Part shown: piece by piece, positions 24,568 through 32,697 of the stretch
Numbering within the stretch: the stretch's first letter is position 1
How the letters are laid out: each line of letters opens with the position of its first letter
Source of the DNA: Myxococcota bacterium
GTDB taxonomy: Bacteria > Myxococcota > B64-G9
DNA: 64,000 bases
Direction: 5' to 3'
NCBI GenBank assembly: GCA_022710975.1
Contig: JAKLGA010000001.1
Coordinates: 372,001 to 436,000 of the forward strand
The notes under the pieces: generated by a model
What the model saw: the letters and a program-made list of their open reading frames with translations, nothing else
Told to the model about the DNA's origin: nothing
Database searches by the model: none
Made by a program: the position numbers and the translations under genes

Positions 24568-25014
24568 ATGAAGACGTTCGTCGCTTGGATGGCCTGGGGA
24601 CTCGCGCTGGCGTTGTGCGCCGGCTGCAGCAAGCCCGCGGAGCCCGCGCTGGACGACTCCGGCGCGGCGCCGGCCGAGGACGCGGGCGCGCTCCAGCCGC
24701 CCGAGCCGGTGGCCGACGCGGGCGCGCAGGTCGCGCCGGCCGGTCCGCTGCCCCAGGGCGAGGAGAAGGACGGCCAGCGGGTGGGTCGCTGGACCTTCTT
24801 CCACGCCAACGGGAAGAAGTCGGCGGAGGGCGAGTACCAGGCCGGGCAGAAGCACGGCCCCTGGACCTACTACTACGACAACGGGCAGAAGACGGCCGAG
24901 GGGACCTTCGAGCGCGGGGAGAAGAGCGGGCGCTGGGTGGAGTGGGACGAGGCCGGCCAGCAGGTGTCCGACAAGAACTTCGTGGACGGGCTCGAGGCCC
25001 TGCCGCCTCGCTGA
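24568..25014 (+). CDS. Lipoprotein with MORN-type repeats
   Basis: 148 residues. GGAGG precedes the ATG; the signal peptide ends in the lipobox LCAGC (Cys20). A Pro/Ala/Asp-rich linker leads to three repeats with a 24-residue period, each with GxxxGxWxxxxxxGxxxxxG (GRWTFFHANGKKSAEGEY; GPWTYYYDNGQKTAEGTF; GRWVEWDEAG), the bacterial MORN_2 form also seen in YwqK-like proteins. Such proteins are often surface or immunity-like, but no toxin is adjacent. It is followed 17 bases later by the lamin-tail lipoprotein gene. Confidence 0.82.
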   Translation: MKTFVAWMAWGLALALCAGCSKPAEPALDDSGAAPAEDAGALQPPEPVADAGAQVAPAGPLPQGEEKDGQRVGRWTFFHANGKKSAEGEYQAGQKHGPWTYYYDNGQKTAEGTFERGEKSGRWVEWDEAGQQVSDKNFVDGLEALPPR

Positions 25015-25031
25015 GCGGAGGGAGGAGCCCC

Positions 25032-26828
25032 ATGGCCCGACCCGCGCTCCCGGCTGCCTGGCTCGCCCTGCTCGCGCTCGGCGCCGCGGCCTGCGGCTCG
25101 GGCGGCGCCGCGACCGATCCCTGCGACGGGGTGGCCTGCGACCATCCGCCCGCGGCGCGCTGCGAGGGCGGCGTGCGGCTGACCTTCGGCGCGGGTGTGT
25201 GCTCCGTGGGCGTGTGCCGCTACGACCCGGCCTCCGAGGTCTGCCCCGTGGCCTGCCTGGCGGGCCAGTGCGTGACGGACGAGTGCGATCCGCTTGCGTG
25301 CACCTCGCCGCCGGCCGACGAGTGCGAGGGCACGGACACGCTGCTCGACTACCCGGCCCAGGGCGTGTGCGATCCGGGCGGGGGCTGCGCCTACGCCCCG
25401 GAGCGGGTGGCCTGCCCCTTCGGCTGCGCGGCCGCGGCCTGCGCCCAGTGCCGCCAGGACGGGGACTGCGGGGCGCAGCCCCCGGTGTGTACCTCGGGCA
25501 CCACCCGCGAGGTGTACGAGCCGCGCTGCCTGGCGGGCGCCTGCCAGCAGGAGCCGACCCCGGAGGACTGCGGCGCCCAGGGCCAGGTGTGCGAGAACGG
25601 CCTGTGCAGCACCCAGGTGCGGCGCCCCGGGCCGGGCGATCTGGTCGTCACCGAGCTCATGCCCAACCCGGCGGCGGTCGGGGACACCCTGGGCGAGTGG
25701 TTCGAGATCGCCTCGACCCACGCCGAGGTCCTGGAGCTCTCGGGCGTGCGGGTGGGGGACGCGGACACGGTGGCCTTCACCCTGTCGCCCAGCGCCTCGC
25801 TGCCCCTCCAGCCCGGGGCCCGCCTGGTGCTGGGGGCCAACGCCGACGAGGCCACCAACGGCGGCCTGCCGGTGGACTGGGACTACGGCTCCTTCACCCT
25901 CGCCAACACGGCCGACTCCATCGCCCTGACCGCCGCGGACGGCCAGCTCATCGACGCCGTGGCCTACGACGCGGCCCAGGGCTGGCCGCTGCGGGCGGGG
26001 GCCTCCCTGCTGCTGCGGGACGGGTTCCTCGACGCGCAGCAGAACGACGCCCCGGCCGCCTGGTGCCCGGCCGCGGACCCCTACGGGGACGGGGACCAGG
26101 GCACCCCGGGCGAGGCGGGCGGGGGCTGCGCCTTCTGCGCCGAGGACACGGACTGCCCGCCGCCGCCGTCCTTCTGCCGCGACGGCACCCACCTGGTCGA
26201 GTACCTGACCGCCTGCGAGGGCGGCGAGTGCGTCCAGGTGGACGTGGAGACCGACTGCGCGGCCACCGAGCGGATCTGCCGCGTCGACGCCTGCGCGAGC
26301 GCCTTCGCGCCTCCTGCCGCGGGCGAGCTGCTGGTGAACGAGTTCCTGGCCAACCCGGGCGCCGCGGGCGACGCGGACGGGGAGTGGGTGGAGCTGCTGA
26401 ATGTGAGCGGCCGCACCCTGGAGCTCTCGGGCGTGGTGCTCCGGGACGACGGCACCCAGCGCACCACGCTGGCCGCCGACCGCTCGCTGCCCGTGCCCAC
26501 CGGCGGGCTCCTGGTGGTCGCCGCCAGCGACGACAGCGCGGTCAACGGCGGCTTCAAGCCGGACCTCGTCTGGGGGAGCTTCGGCCTCGCCAACACAGCC
26601 GACGAGATCGTGCTCGAGGCCCCGAACGGGACGGTCGTCGACGCGGTGCGTTACGACACGTCCCAGGGCTGGAGCATGCCGTCCGGCGCCTCGCTGCAGC
26701 TCGATCTCGCTTGGCAGACAGCCGCGGGCAACGACGTCCCGGGCCACTGGTGCGCGGCGACCACCCCCTTCGGCGCCGGCGACCTGGGCACCCCCGGCTC
26801 GGCCAACCGGTTCTGCGACAAGCATTAA
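25032..26828 (+). CDS. Cys-rich lipoprotein with two lamin-tail domains
   Basis: 598 residues. Signal peptide with lipobox AAAC near residue 21. The first about 200 residues are Cys-rich (CDGVACDHPPAARCEGG, CPVACLAGQCVTDECDPLAC) and repeated later (CAFCAEDTDCPPPPSFCRDG). Two lamin-tail (LTD) domains follow, near residues 205-350 and 430-590, each containing GEWxE(I/L), LELSGV, a VxxAxDxxxNGG-like stretch, SFxLANTAD and AVxYDxxQGW. This modular layout is common in large surface lipoproteins of myxobacteria and relatives and suggests a cell-surface binding role. It lies 17 bases after the MORN lipoprotein gene, so they are likely co-transcribed. Confidence 0.8.
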   Translation: MARPALPAAWLALLALGAAACGSGGAATDPCDGVACDHPPAARCEGGVRLTFGAGVCSVGVCRYDPASEVCPVACLAGQCVTDECDPLACTSPPADECEGTDTLLDYPAQGVCDPGGGCAYAPERVACPFGCAAAACAQCRQDGDCGAQPPVCTSGTTREVYEPRCLAGACQQEPTPEDCGAQGQVCENGLCSTQVRRPGPGDLVVTELMPNPAAVGDTLGEWFEIASTHAEVLELSGVRVGDADTVAFTLSPSASLPLQPGARLVLGANADEATNGGLPVDWDYGSFTLANTADSIALTAADGQLIDAVAYDAAQGWPLRAGASLLLRDGFLDAQQNDAPAAWCPAADPYGDGDQGTPGEAGGGCAFCAEDTDCPPPPSFCRDGTHLVEYLTACEGGECVQVDVETDCAATERICRVDACASAFAPPAAGELLVNEFLANPGAAGDADGEWVELLNVSGRTLELSGVVLRDDGTQRTTLAADRSLPVPTGGLLVVAASDDSAVNGGFKPDLVWGSFGLANTADEIVLEAPNGTVVDAVRYDTSQGWSMPSGASLQLDLAWQTAAGNDVPGHWCAATTPFGAGDLGTPGSANRFCDKH

Positions 26829-26861
26829 TCGACCGTCCACCGGTCGCCCTGTGCAGGCGGG

Positions 26862-26910
26862 TTGACTTGGGGCGCCCGAAGGGGCACCTTGGGGCACCCG
26901 AAAGGCACCC
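26862..26910 (+). repeat. Tandem 22-bp repeat next to a -35-like box
   Basis: TTGACT at 26862-26867 runs into two adjacent 22 bp units (26867-26888 and 26889-26910) that both begin TTGGGGC and share CCCGAA. They differ at a few positions. The pair ends 27 bases before the DHCR24-like gene and could be a regulator-binding site. No clear -10 was found at the expected spacing. Confidence 0.45.
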
Positions 26911-26937
26911 AGGCAGCACCCTGCAGGGAGGACGACC

Positions 26938-28293
26938 ATGGCGTGGCTCAACCTGATCGACAGCCCGAGCGCCGGAGAGCGCGTGGATCACGAGCAGAAG
27001 GTGGCGCGGGTGGTCGCGCAGCTGCGCGCCCAGCGGGGCGACCGGCCGCTGTCGCTGCGCAAGAAGGCCCCGAGCCACCAGGTCCCCAAGGCCCGCGATC
27101 GGAAGTACCACGACGACAAGATCGACCTCTCGGACCTCGACCGCATCCTGTCCATCGACGTCCAGGCGCGCACCTGCACCGCGGAGCCCGGGGTGACCTT
27201 CGTCGATCTGGTGGAGGCCACGCTGGCGCACGGCCTGGTGCCCCTGGTCGTGCCCGAGCTCAAGACCATCACCCTGGGCGGCGCGGTCTCGGGCTGCTCC
27301 ATCGAGTCGATGTCCTTCCGCTGCGGCGGGTTCGCCGACACCTGCCTGGAGTACGAGATCATCTCCGCCCAGGGCGACGTGCTGCACTGCACGCCGGACA
27401 ACGAGCACCGGCTCGTGTTCCAGATGATGCACGGCTCCTTCGGCACCCTCGGCATCCTGTCGAAGCTCACCTTCCGGCTGGTGCCGGCCACCCCCTTCGT
27501 GCGGGTCGACTACCACACCCACCGCGACCTGCCGGGCTACCAGGCCGAGATCGCCGCCGTGGCCGCGGGCCGGGGCGTCGACTTCATGGACGGCATCATC
27601 CACGGGCCCGAGCAGCACGTGCTGTCGCTGGGGCGATTCGTCGAGAGCGCGCCCTACACCAGCCGGTACGAGTGGGTGAAGGCCTACTACGAGACCACCG
27701 CCGAGCGGAGCGAGGACTACTTCCGCACCGCCGACTACTTCTTCCGCTACGACCGCGGGGTGACCAACGTCCGCCCGCGCTCCAAGGTGGGGCGCCTGCT
27801 GGTCGGCCCGTTCTCGCGCTCGACCCCGCTGCTCAGGCTGGCCGAGAAGTTCTACTGGATGCTGCCGGCCGAGCGGCCCTCGGTCACCGTGGACGTGTTC
27901 GTGCCCTCCTCCCGCTTCGGCGACTTCATGAGCTGGTACTGGCGCGAGTTCGGCAACCACCCGCTGTGGTGCGTGCCCTACCGCCCTGCCCGGCGCTACG
28001 AGTGGCTGGCGGACGAGTGGTGGGCGAAGATGCAGGACGAGATGGTGATCGACCTGGCCATCTACGGCTTCGAGCAGCGCGACGGGCGCAACTACTACCG
28101 CATGCTCGAGGAGAAGCTGCTGGAGCTGAACGGGATGAAGACCCTCATCTCGCACAACTTCTACGCGCCGGATGAGTTCTGGAGCACCTGGAGCCGCCCC
28201 AACTACGAGGCGGTCAAGAAGATCACCGATCCGCGCAACCTGTTCCGCGACGTGTACACCAAGACCTGCCGCGCCGCCCGCGGGCTCGACTGA
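26938..28293 (+). CDS. FAD-linked oxidoreductase of the DHCR24 (sterol delta-24 reductase)-like family
   Basis: 451 residues with GGGAGG before the ATG. The FAD-binding type-4 (VAO) domain spans about residues 45-200: VEPGVT-like AEPGVTFVDLVEATL, then VPELKTITLGGAVSGCSIES, then ADTCLEYEIISAQGDVLHCT and GSFGTLGILSKLTFRLVPA. The PEL...GGxxxGxxIESxSxxxG block and the order of motifs are those of DHCR24/DWF1-type sterol side-chain reductases; there is no N-terminal membrane anchor. A flavin-dependent reduction or oxidation of a sterol-like or other lipid substrate is likely, but the substrate is inferred. A tandem repeat lies in its promoter region. The convergent neighbours (28369, 29487) belong to families often seen with steroid-like metabolism. 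Confidence 0.78.
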   Translation: MAWLNLIDSPSAGERVDHEQKVARVVAQLRAQRGDRPLSLRKKAPSHQVPKARDRKYHDDKIDLSDLDRILSIDVQARTCTAEPGVTFVDLVEATLAHGLVPLVVPELKTITLGGAVSGCSIESMSFRCGGFADTCLEYEIISAQGDVLHCTPDNEHRLVFQMMHGSFGTLGILSKLTFRLVPATPFVRVDYHTHRDLPGYQAEIAAVAAGRGVDFMDGIIHGPEQHVLSLGRFVESAPYTSRYEWVKAYYETTAERSEDYFRTADYFFRYDRGVTNVRPRSKVGRLLVGPFSRSTPLLRLAEKFYWMLPAERPSVTVDVFVPSSRFGDFMSWYWREFGNHPLWCVPYRPARRYEWLADEWWAKMQDEMVIDLAIYGFEQRDGRNYYRMLEEKLLELNGMKTLISHNFYAPDEFWSTWSRPNYEAVKKITDPRNLFRDVYTKTCRAARGLD

Positions 28294-28301
28294 GGGGATC
28301 T

Positions 28302-28326
28302 CGCAGCGGGCTCAGGCCCCGCTGCG
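28302..28326. terminator. Hairpin between convergent genes
   Basis: A 9 bp stem CGCAGCGGG / CCCGCTGCG with a seven-base loop, nine bases after the oxidoreductase stop. No T-run follows on either strand, so termination is plausible but unproven. Confidence 0.4.
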
Positions 28327-28368
28327 CGGGGTGAGAGACTCTTCGCGCGGGGAGGCGCGCTCGAGTTT

Positions 28369-29490
28369 CTATACCTTGCCGTCCAGGAAGCCCTCCAGGC
28401 CCGAGGGCCGGTGGGGGCCGAGGATCACGGTCTCGAGCGTGCTCACCCCCACCCGGTCACCGAAGCGCGCCCGGCAGATGGTGTGCACGTGGTTGTTCTC
28501 GAGCGCCTCGGGGTCCAGCCCCGCGACCTCGAAGCTCTCGCCGCCCAGCGCCTCCTCGCCCTTCCAGCGGGCGTGGCCCCACTCGGGGTGCTGGTAGCCG
28601 ATGCCCTTCATGTGGAAGCGGAAGAGCGGCTCGAGCTCGATCCGCTCCTGCTCGCCGCTCCGGTGGGTGAGCCGGAGCGTCGCGCCCTCGGGCCAGCGGG
28701 TGCCCTTGCGCATGCGCAGCTCGAGCTTGCCCGCGCCCAGCTCCTGCGCCCCGGGATCGTCGCCCTCGGGGATCTGTGCGGGCGTCCGGTGGAGCGGCAG
28801 CAGGGCGGCGCTGGCCTGCAGCGGCCAGCCCAGGCTGTCCTCGAAGGTGCCGAAGTGCACCCCCAGGTCGTCGAAGTGGTTCACGTTCCAGAACCAGGCC
28901 ACCCCGGGCAGCTCGGTCGCGGGCGCCCCGGGCTCGGGCTCACCCACCGGGCGGACCCCCCAGGAGCGGTCGCGCGCGCCGGGGAAGCGCTCGCGCCGGA
29001 GTGCGAGCTTGCGGCCGTGCACGCGCAGCTCGCCCTGCCAGGCGCCGAGCTGGGTGAAGCGGCAGGTCTCCAGCATCACCCGCCCGCCGGAGGTGAGCCG
29101 CGAGGGCGGCTCCTGGTAGGCCGAGGAGGCGGCCTGGAACACGAGCTCGCCCTCCAGGCCCGCGTCGTTCGGGGCCACGCGGATGGCGATGCGCCGCAGC
29201 GGCTCCTGCACCTCGAGCTGGAACGGCCCCACGCGCGTGTCGCGGCGCTCCTCGGGGGCACGGCGCGAGGCGTGCAGGCTGTGCTGGACCCCATCGAGGA
29301 GCACCGACAGGTGGGCGTCCATGACGCCCCGGTTGGGGTACAGGCCCAGGCCGGCGCCCACGTAGACGCCGGCCTCGGCGTCGAAGGCGTTGAACCAGTA
29401 GCGGTCGTAGAAGTTGCGCTCGCCACCGGCCGGCCGGGCCACGGGCGCGGGCGCCTGGTGCACGGGGAAGTCGTCGAAGCGGGTGATCAC
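28369..29490 (-). CDS. DUF7064/DUF7065-type protein
   Basis: 373 residues. The N-terminus (ITRFDDFPVHQ, then RNFYDRYWFNAFD, LGLYPNRGVMDAHLSVL, DGVQHSLHASRRAP) and the centre (RDRSWGVRPVGEP) match, from memory, a two-domain family annotated DUF7064/DUF7065 in actinobacteria and proteobacteria. The fold is probably a lipocalin-like beta-barrel pair (as in CrtC/AttH proteins that hydrate or bind hydrophobic compounds); that is inference. The ATG overlaps the stop of the upstream phosphotransferase gene (ATGA), so both are made together. Confidence 0.7.
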   Translation of the reverse strand: MITRFDDFPVHQAPAPVARPAGGERNFYDRYWFNAFDAEAGVYVGAGLGLYPNRGVMDAHLSVLLDGVQHSLHASRRAPEERRDTRVGPFQLEVQEPLRRIAIRVAPNDAGLEGELVFQAASSAYQEPPSRLTSGGRVMLETCRFTQLGAWQGELRVHGRKLALRRERFPGARDRSWGVRPVGEPEPGAPATELPGVAWFWNVNHFDDLGVHFGTFEDSLGWPLQASAALLPLHRTPAQIPEGDDPGAQELGAGKLELRMRKGTRWPEGATLRLTHRSGEQERIELEPLFRFHMKGIGYQHPEWGHARWKGEEALGGESFEVAGLDPEALENNHVHTICRARFGDRVGVSTLETVILGPHRPSGLEGFLDGKV

Positions 29491-31922
29491 GCAGCACCTC
29501 CGTGGTTCTGTGGGGAGTCGGGCGCCAGGCTCAGGCTGCCGCGATCCGCGTCGAGCACCACCCGATCGCCGGTGCGGAAGGTGCGGGTGGCGTGCCGCAG
29601 GCCGACCACGGCCGGCAGCCCGAACTCCCGGGCCACCACCGCGCCGTGGGACACGCTCGAGCCCACGTCGGTGGCCAGGCCGGCGATCACGGCGAAGTAC
29701 GGACTCCAGGCCACGTCGGTCACCGGGGCGATCAGGATCTCGCCGGGCCGCAGGCCGGCGGCTTCTTCCACGGTTCGCGCCACCCGGGCCGGGCCGGTCA
29801 CCACCCCGCGGCTGACGGGTTTCCCGCGCAGCTCACCCCCCCGGGGCGGATGCTCCTCGGGGCTGATGGGCTCGGGCGAGTGGGTGAACACGTCCGGCAG
29901 CTCCAGGCCCATCTGGTAGTCGAGGGCGCGCCTCCGGCCCTCGGCCCGGCCCGCCAGGGCGCGCTCGCCCGCGAGCAGCCGACCGAGCTCCGCGTGCGTC
30001 AGGAAGAAGACCAGATCCTCGTCGGGCAGCAGCCCCTCGGCGGCCAGGCGCGCCCCCAGGTGGCGGTAGGCGGCCTTGAAGCGGGCCACCACCTTGACCA
30101 GCAGCGACTTGGTGTGCTCCCGGCGGCGCACCGCGGACTGGGTCCAGCGCACCAGGGTGCGCAGCCAGCCCGCCAGGCGGGGCGCCGGGCGCCCGGTCGG
30201 CCGGCCGGCCGGGCGCGGCCCGGAGCGGCCGGACTGCAGCCGGGCGCGGCAGGAGCTCTGGATCGACTCCACCAGCGGCAAGGGATCCGCGGCCCACTCG
30301 GGCTGGCGCAGCTCCAGCTCCCGGATGGAGCGGTGCCCGTGCCGGGCCAGGTGGTCGGCGAAGCGCCTCCCGGCCTCGCCGGCCCCGGGGCCGCGCAGCC
30401 AGGCCAGGGCCGCGGCGGCGGGCAGCCCGGCCAGCTCGGCCAGCCCCCGGGGCGCCTGCTCGAGGGCGTCCACCACCCGCTCCACGCCGGCCAGGATGTC
30501 GGCGCTCTCCACGTCGTGCGCGCTGGCCTGGGCCAGCAGATCGGCCATGAGCGCCAGGGCCTCGTCCAGCGAGCGCCCGCCGCGCGCCAGCAGCTCGGGC
30601 AGGGCCGACTCCAGGGCGCCCGCCCCGGCCGAGGATCCCAGGTGGGCCTCGAAGGCCTCGAACAGGCAGGGCAGCGCGGCCCCGATGGCCGCGTGGGCCT
30701 CCTGGGCGCTCGCGGGCTGGGGGATGTCGAGCCCGGCCACGAGCCGCTCGAGCTCCCGGGCGAAACGCTCGCCCGAGGCCAGGTAGCGCGCGTAGCGCAG
30801 GCCGTTGCGCAGGCGGGTGAGCCTGGCGGCCGGTGGGCCCGGATCGAGGTCGGGCACGTGCCGGCCGGTGATGGCCAGGCCCAGGCGCTCGGCGCTGGCC
30901 CCGACCACCTGCGTGCCGATGCGGCCCATGGCGGTCAGGTTGAGGAACAGCCGGCCGTAGTACAGGCGCGACATGGTGAAGCGCTCGACCACGCTCGCGC
31001 GGGCGCCGGCCTCCACCTGCATGACCTGCAGCCCGCGGTCGTTGGCCCACCAGACCGTGGAGAAGGCCAGCGGGGTGATGGCCCCCGGCATGCACTCGCC
31101 GACGTTGCCGCTGGTGTAGTGATCGCCGGGCGCCTGCATGCAGTCGAGCTCGTTGGGATCGGCCGGCAACGCGGTGATGGGCCGGGCCTGCAGCCAGTAC
31201 AGCCGCCCGTCGCGGTCGAGGGCCCACTCGAGGTCCAGCGGCTGGCCGAGCGCGGCCTCGGCCGTCAGCGCGCCGGCCACCAGGGCGCGGAGCTGCTGCT
31301 CGTCGAGCAGCGGGCGCGCACCCTGCGCCTCGGCCCGCAGCAGCCGACCGTCGCGCCCGAGCCGGTAGCGATCCGGCTCCGCGTGGCCGCTGACGAGCTG
31401 CTCGCCCTGTCCCGCCACGGCGTCCACCAGCACGCAGTTGCGCCGGCCCGAGACCGGGTCCGCGGTGAACAGCACGCCCGCGGCCCGGCTGGCCACCATG
31501 CGCTGCACCACGACCGACATGCGGCGCTCCGCCCGCTCCGCGCGCCGCTCCCGGTAGGCCTCGGCCCGCCGGCTGTCCAAGGAGGCCAGGCAGTCCCGCA
31601 CCGCCTCCCTGAGCGCCGTGAAGCCCTGCACGTCCAGGATGGTCCGGTACTGCCCGGCGAAGGAGGCCTCGGCCGAGTCCTCGCCGAGCGCCGAGGAGCG
31701 CACCGCCACCGGACCGCCGCCCAGCCCCTCGAGGGCCTGCTCCAGGTCGTGGGGCAGCTCGGCCAGGCTGGCGCCCAGGATCACGAAGCCGGCCGGCACC
31801 GGCAGGCCCAGGCGCAGCAGGTGGGACAGCCCCTGGGCCTTGCCGCCCACGGGCAGGTCGTGGGCCTGCGCCAGCGGGATGCAGGCCGCCTTGCCGTTTC
31901 CGCCGATCCTCGCCGTGCTCAT
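29487..31922 (-). CDS. PEP-synthase/rifampin-phosphotransferase-like enzyme
   Basis: 811 residues. The N-terminal ATP-binding domain (pyruvate phosphate dikinase type) shows VGGKAQGLSHLLRLGLPVPAGF at its start (split here: VGGKAQGLSH, VPAGFVI), AVRSSALGEDSAEASFAGQ and VVVQRMV...GVLFTADP. A long middle domain of about 300 residues follows. The C-terminal swivelling domain carries the catalytic His in GSSVSHGAVVAREFGLPAVVG (written in part: SSVSHGAVVAREFG). Order and size are close to rifampin phosphotransferase (about 865 residues), which moves phosphate from ATP to a substrate hydroxyl. The substrate here is unknown; the coupled DUF7064/7065 gene suggests a hydrophobic molecule rather than an antibiotic. 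Confidence 0.78.
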   Translation of the reverse strand: MSTARIGGNGKAACIPLAQAHDLPVGGKAQGLSHLLRLGLPVPAGFVILGASLAELPHDLEQALEGLGGGPVAVRSSALGEDSAEASFAGQYRTILDVQGFTALREAVRDCLASLDSRRAEAYRERRAERAERRMSVVVQRMVASRAAGVLFTADPVSGRRNCVLVDAVAGQGEQLVSGHAEPDRYRLGRDGRLLRAEAQGARPLLDEQQLRALVAGALTAEAALGQPLDLEWALDRDGRLYWLQARPITALPADPNELDCMQAPGDHYTSGNVGECMPGAITPLAFSTVWWANDRGLQVMQVEAGARASVVERFTMSRLYYGRLFLNLTAMGRIGTQVVGASAERLGLAITGRHVPDLDPGPPAARLTRLRNGLRYARYLASGERFARELERLVAGLDIPQPASAQEAHAAIGAALPCLFEAFEAHLGSSAGAGALESALPELLARGGRSLDEALALMADLLAQASAHDVESADILAGVERVVDALEQAPRGLAELAGLPAAAALAWLRGPGAGEAGRRFADHLARHGHRSIRELELRQPEWAADPLPLVESIQSSCRARLQSGRSGPRPAGRPTGRPAPRLAGWLRTLVRWTQSAVRRREHTKSLLVKVVARFKAAYRHLGARLAAEGLLPDEDLVFFLTHAELGRLLAGERALAGRAEGRRRALDYQMGLELPDVFTHSPEPISPEEHPPRGGELRGKPVSRGVVTGPARVARTVEEAAGLRPGEILIAPVTDVAWSPYFAVIAGLATDVGSSVSHGAVVAREFGLPAVVGLRHATRTFRTGDRVVLDADRGSLSLAPDSPQNHGGAA

Positions 31923-32021
31923 CTTCGGTCCTCGCGCCCCGCCACGGGCCGGCGAAGACTAGTGCATTCCAAAGGGTAGGAGAAGGGGATTTTCCGTCCG
32001 CTTGGGGAGCGCCCTAGATCG

Positions 32022-32693
32022 TCAAGGAATCTGGGGCGGTGGACCTGGAGCCTTCAGCCTGGTGGCCAGGAAGTCCCGCAGTCGCTGGCGGGCTCCGGAA
32101 CCCTCCGCGACGAAGTGCCTGGCGTGGGCCACCCCGTCCTCTCCGGACAGCCCGTCCCAGGCCGCCTGGATCCCGCGCGGCAGGGTCAGCCCCGGGGCCA
32201 CCACCTCGGTGCGCTCGTCCACGCCGAGGAACTGGAGCCGGCCCTGGCGGGCCAGGTCCGCGATCCGCCTGGCCTCGGCCAGGCCCTCCTCGTAGCCCGC
32301 CAGACCGCCCAGGGAGATGCGCAGCCGTCCCTCCTGGATGGCGGTCTGGATGACCGGCGCGAACAGCACTTCGCCGTCGAGCGCGATGGCCAGCCTCTCC
32401 CGGAGGTGGGCGGCCGTGTAGGCCGCGAAGGCCCTGGCGCCGGCGGGGTCGAGCACCACGCTCACCTCGGGCTGGCCCATGGACGGGTCCACCACGGCGC
32501 GCGCCTCCGCGATGCGCAGGCCCGCCAGCTCCGGGGTCGGGACCACCAGGTAGGAGCGGTAGCGCTCGGGCTGTCCTCCCGAGCCGGGATCGCGGCCGAC
32601 CAGGAAGCGCGCGCCGGTCCCCTCCGGGCCGGCCAGGGCGGCCCGGCCGGGCAGGCCGCACAGCAGCGCCAGCATCAGGCAGCAGGTCCTCAT
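32022..32693 (-). CDS. Free-standing SecD P1-head-like periplasmic protein
   Basis: 223 residues with a signal peptide (cleaved near RAALA-GP). Residues about 60-145 (VVLDPAGARAFAAYTAAHL, then RLAIALDGEVLFAPVIQTAI and GRLRISLGG) match the SecD P1 head, the periplasmic domain that helps pull exported proteins during Sec transport. SecD normally carries six membrane helices; none are present here, so this is a soluble or loosely attached copy of the head alone. It starts four bases after the stop of the GH31 lipoprotein gene and is probably its operon partner. Function unknown; a chaperone for exported proteins is conjecture. Confidence 0.68.
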   Translation of the reverse strand: MRTCCLMLALLCGLPGRAALAGPEGTGARFLVGRDPGSGGQPERYRSYLVVPTPELAGLRIAEARAVVDPSMGQPEVSVVLDPAGARAFAAYTAAHLRERLAIALDGEVLFAPVIQTAIQEGRLRISLGGLAGYEEGLAEARRIADLARQGRLQFLGVDERTEVVAPGLTLPRGIQAAWDGLSGEDGVAHARHFVAEGSGARQRLRDFLATRLKAPGPPPQIP

Positions 32694-32697
32694 GCGT

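Noticed and set aside
29487-31922. Rifampin resistance gene.
   Set aside because: The domain order fits, but the pairing with a DUF7064/7065 gene and the lack of a regulatory element make an antibiotic substrate unsupported.
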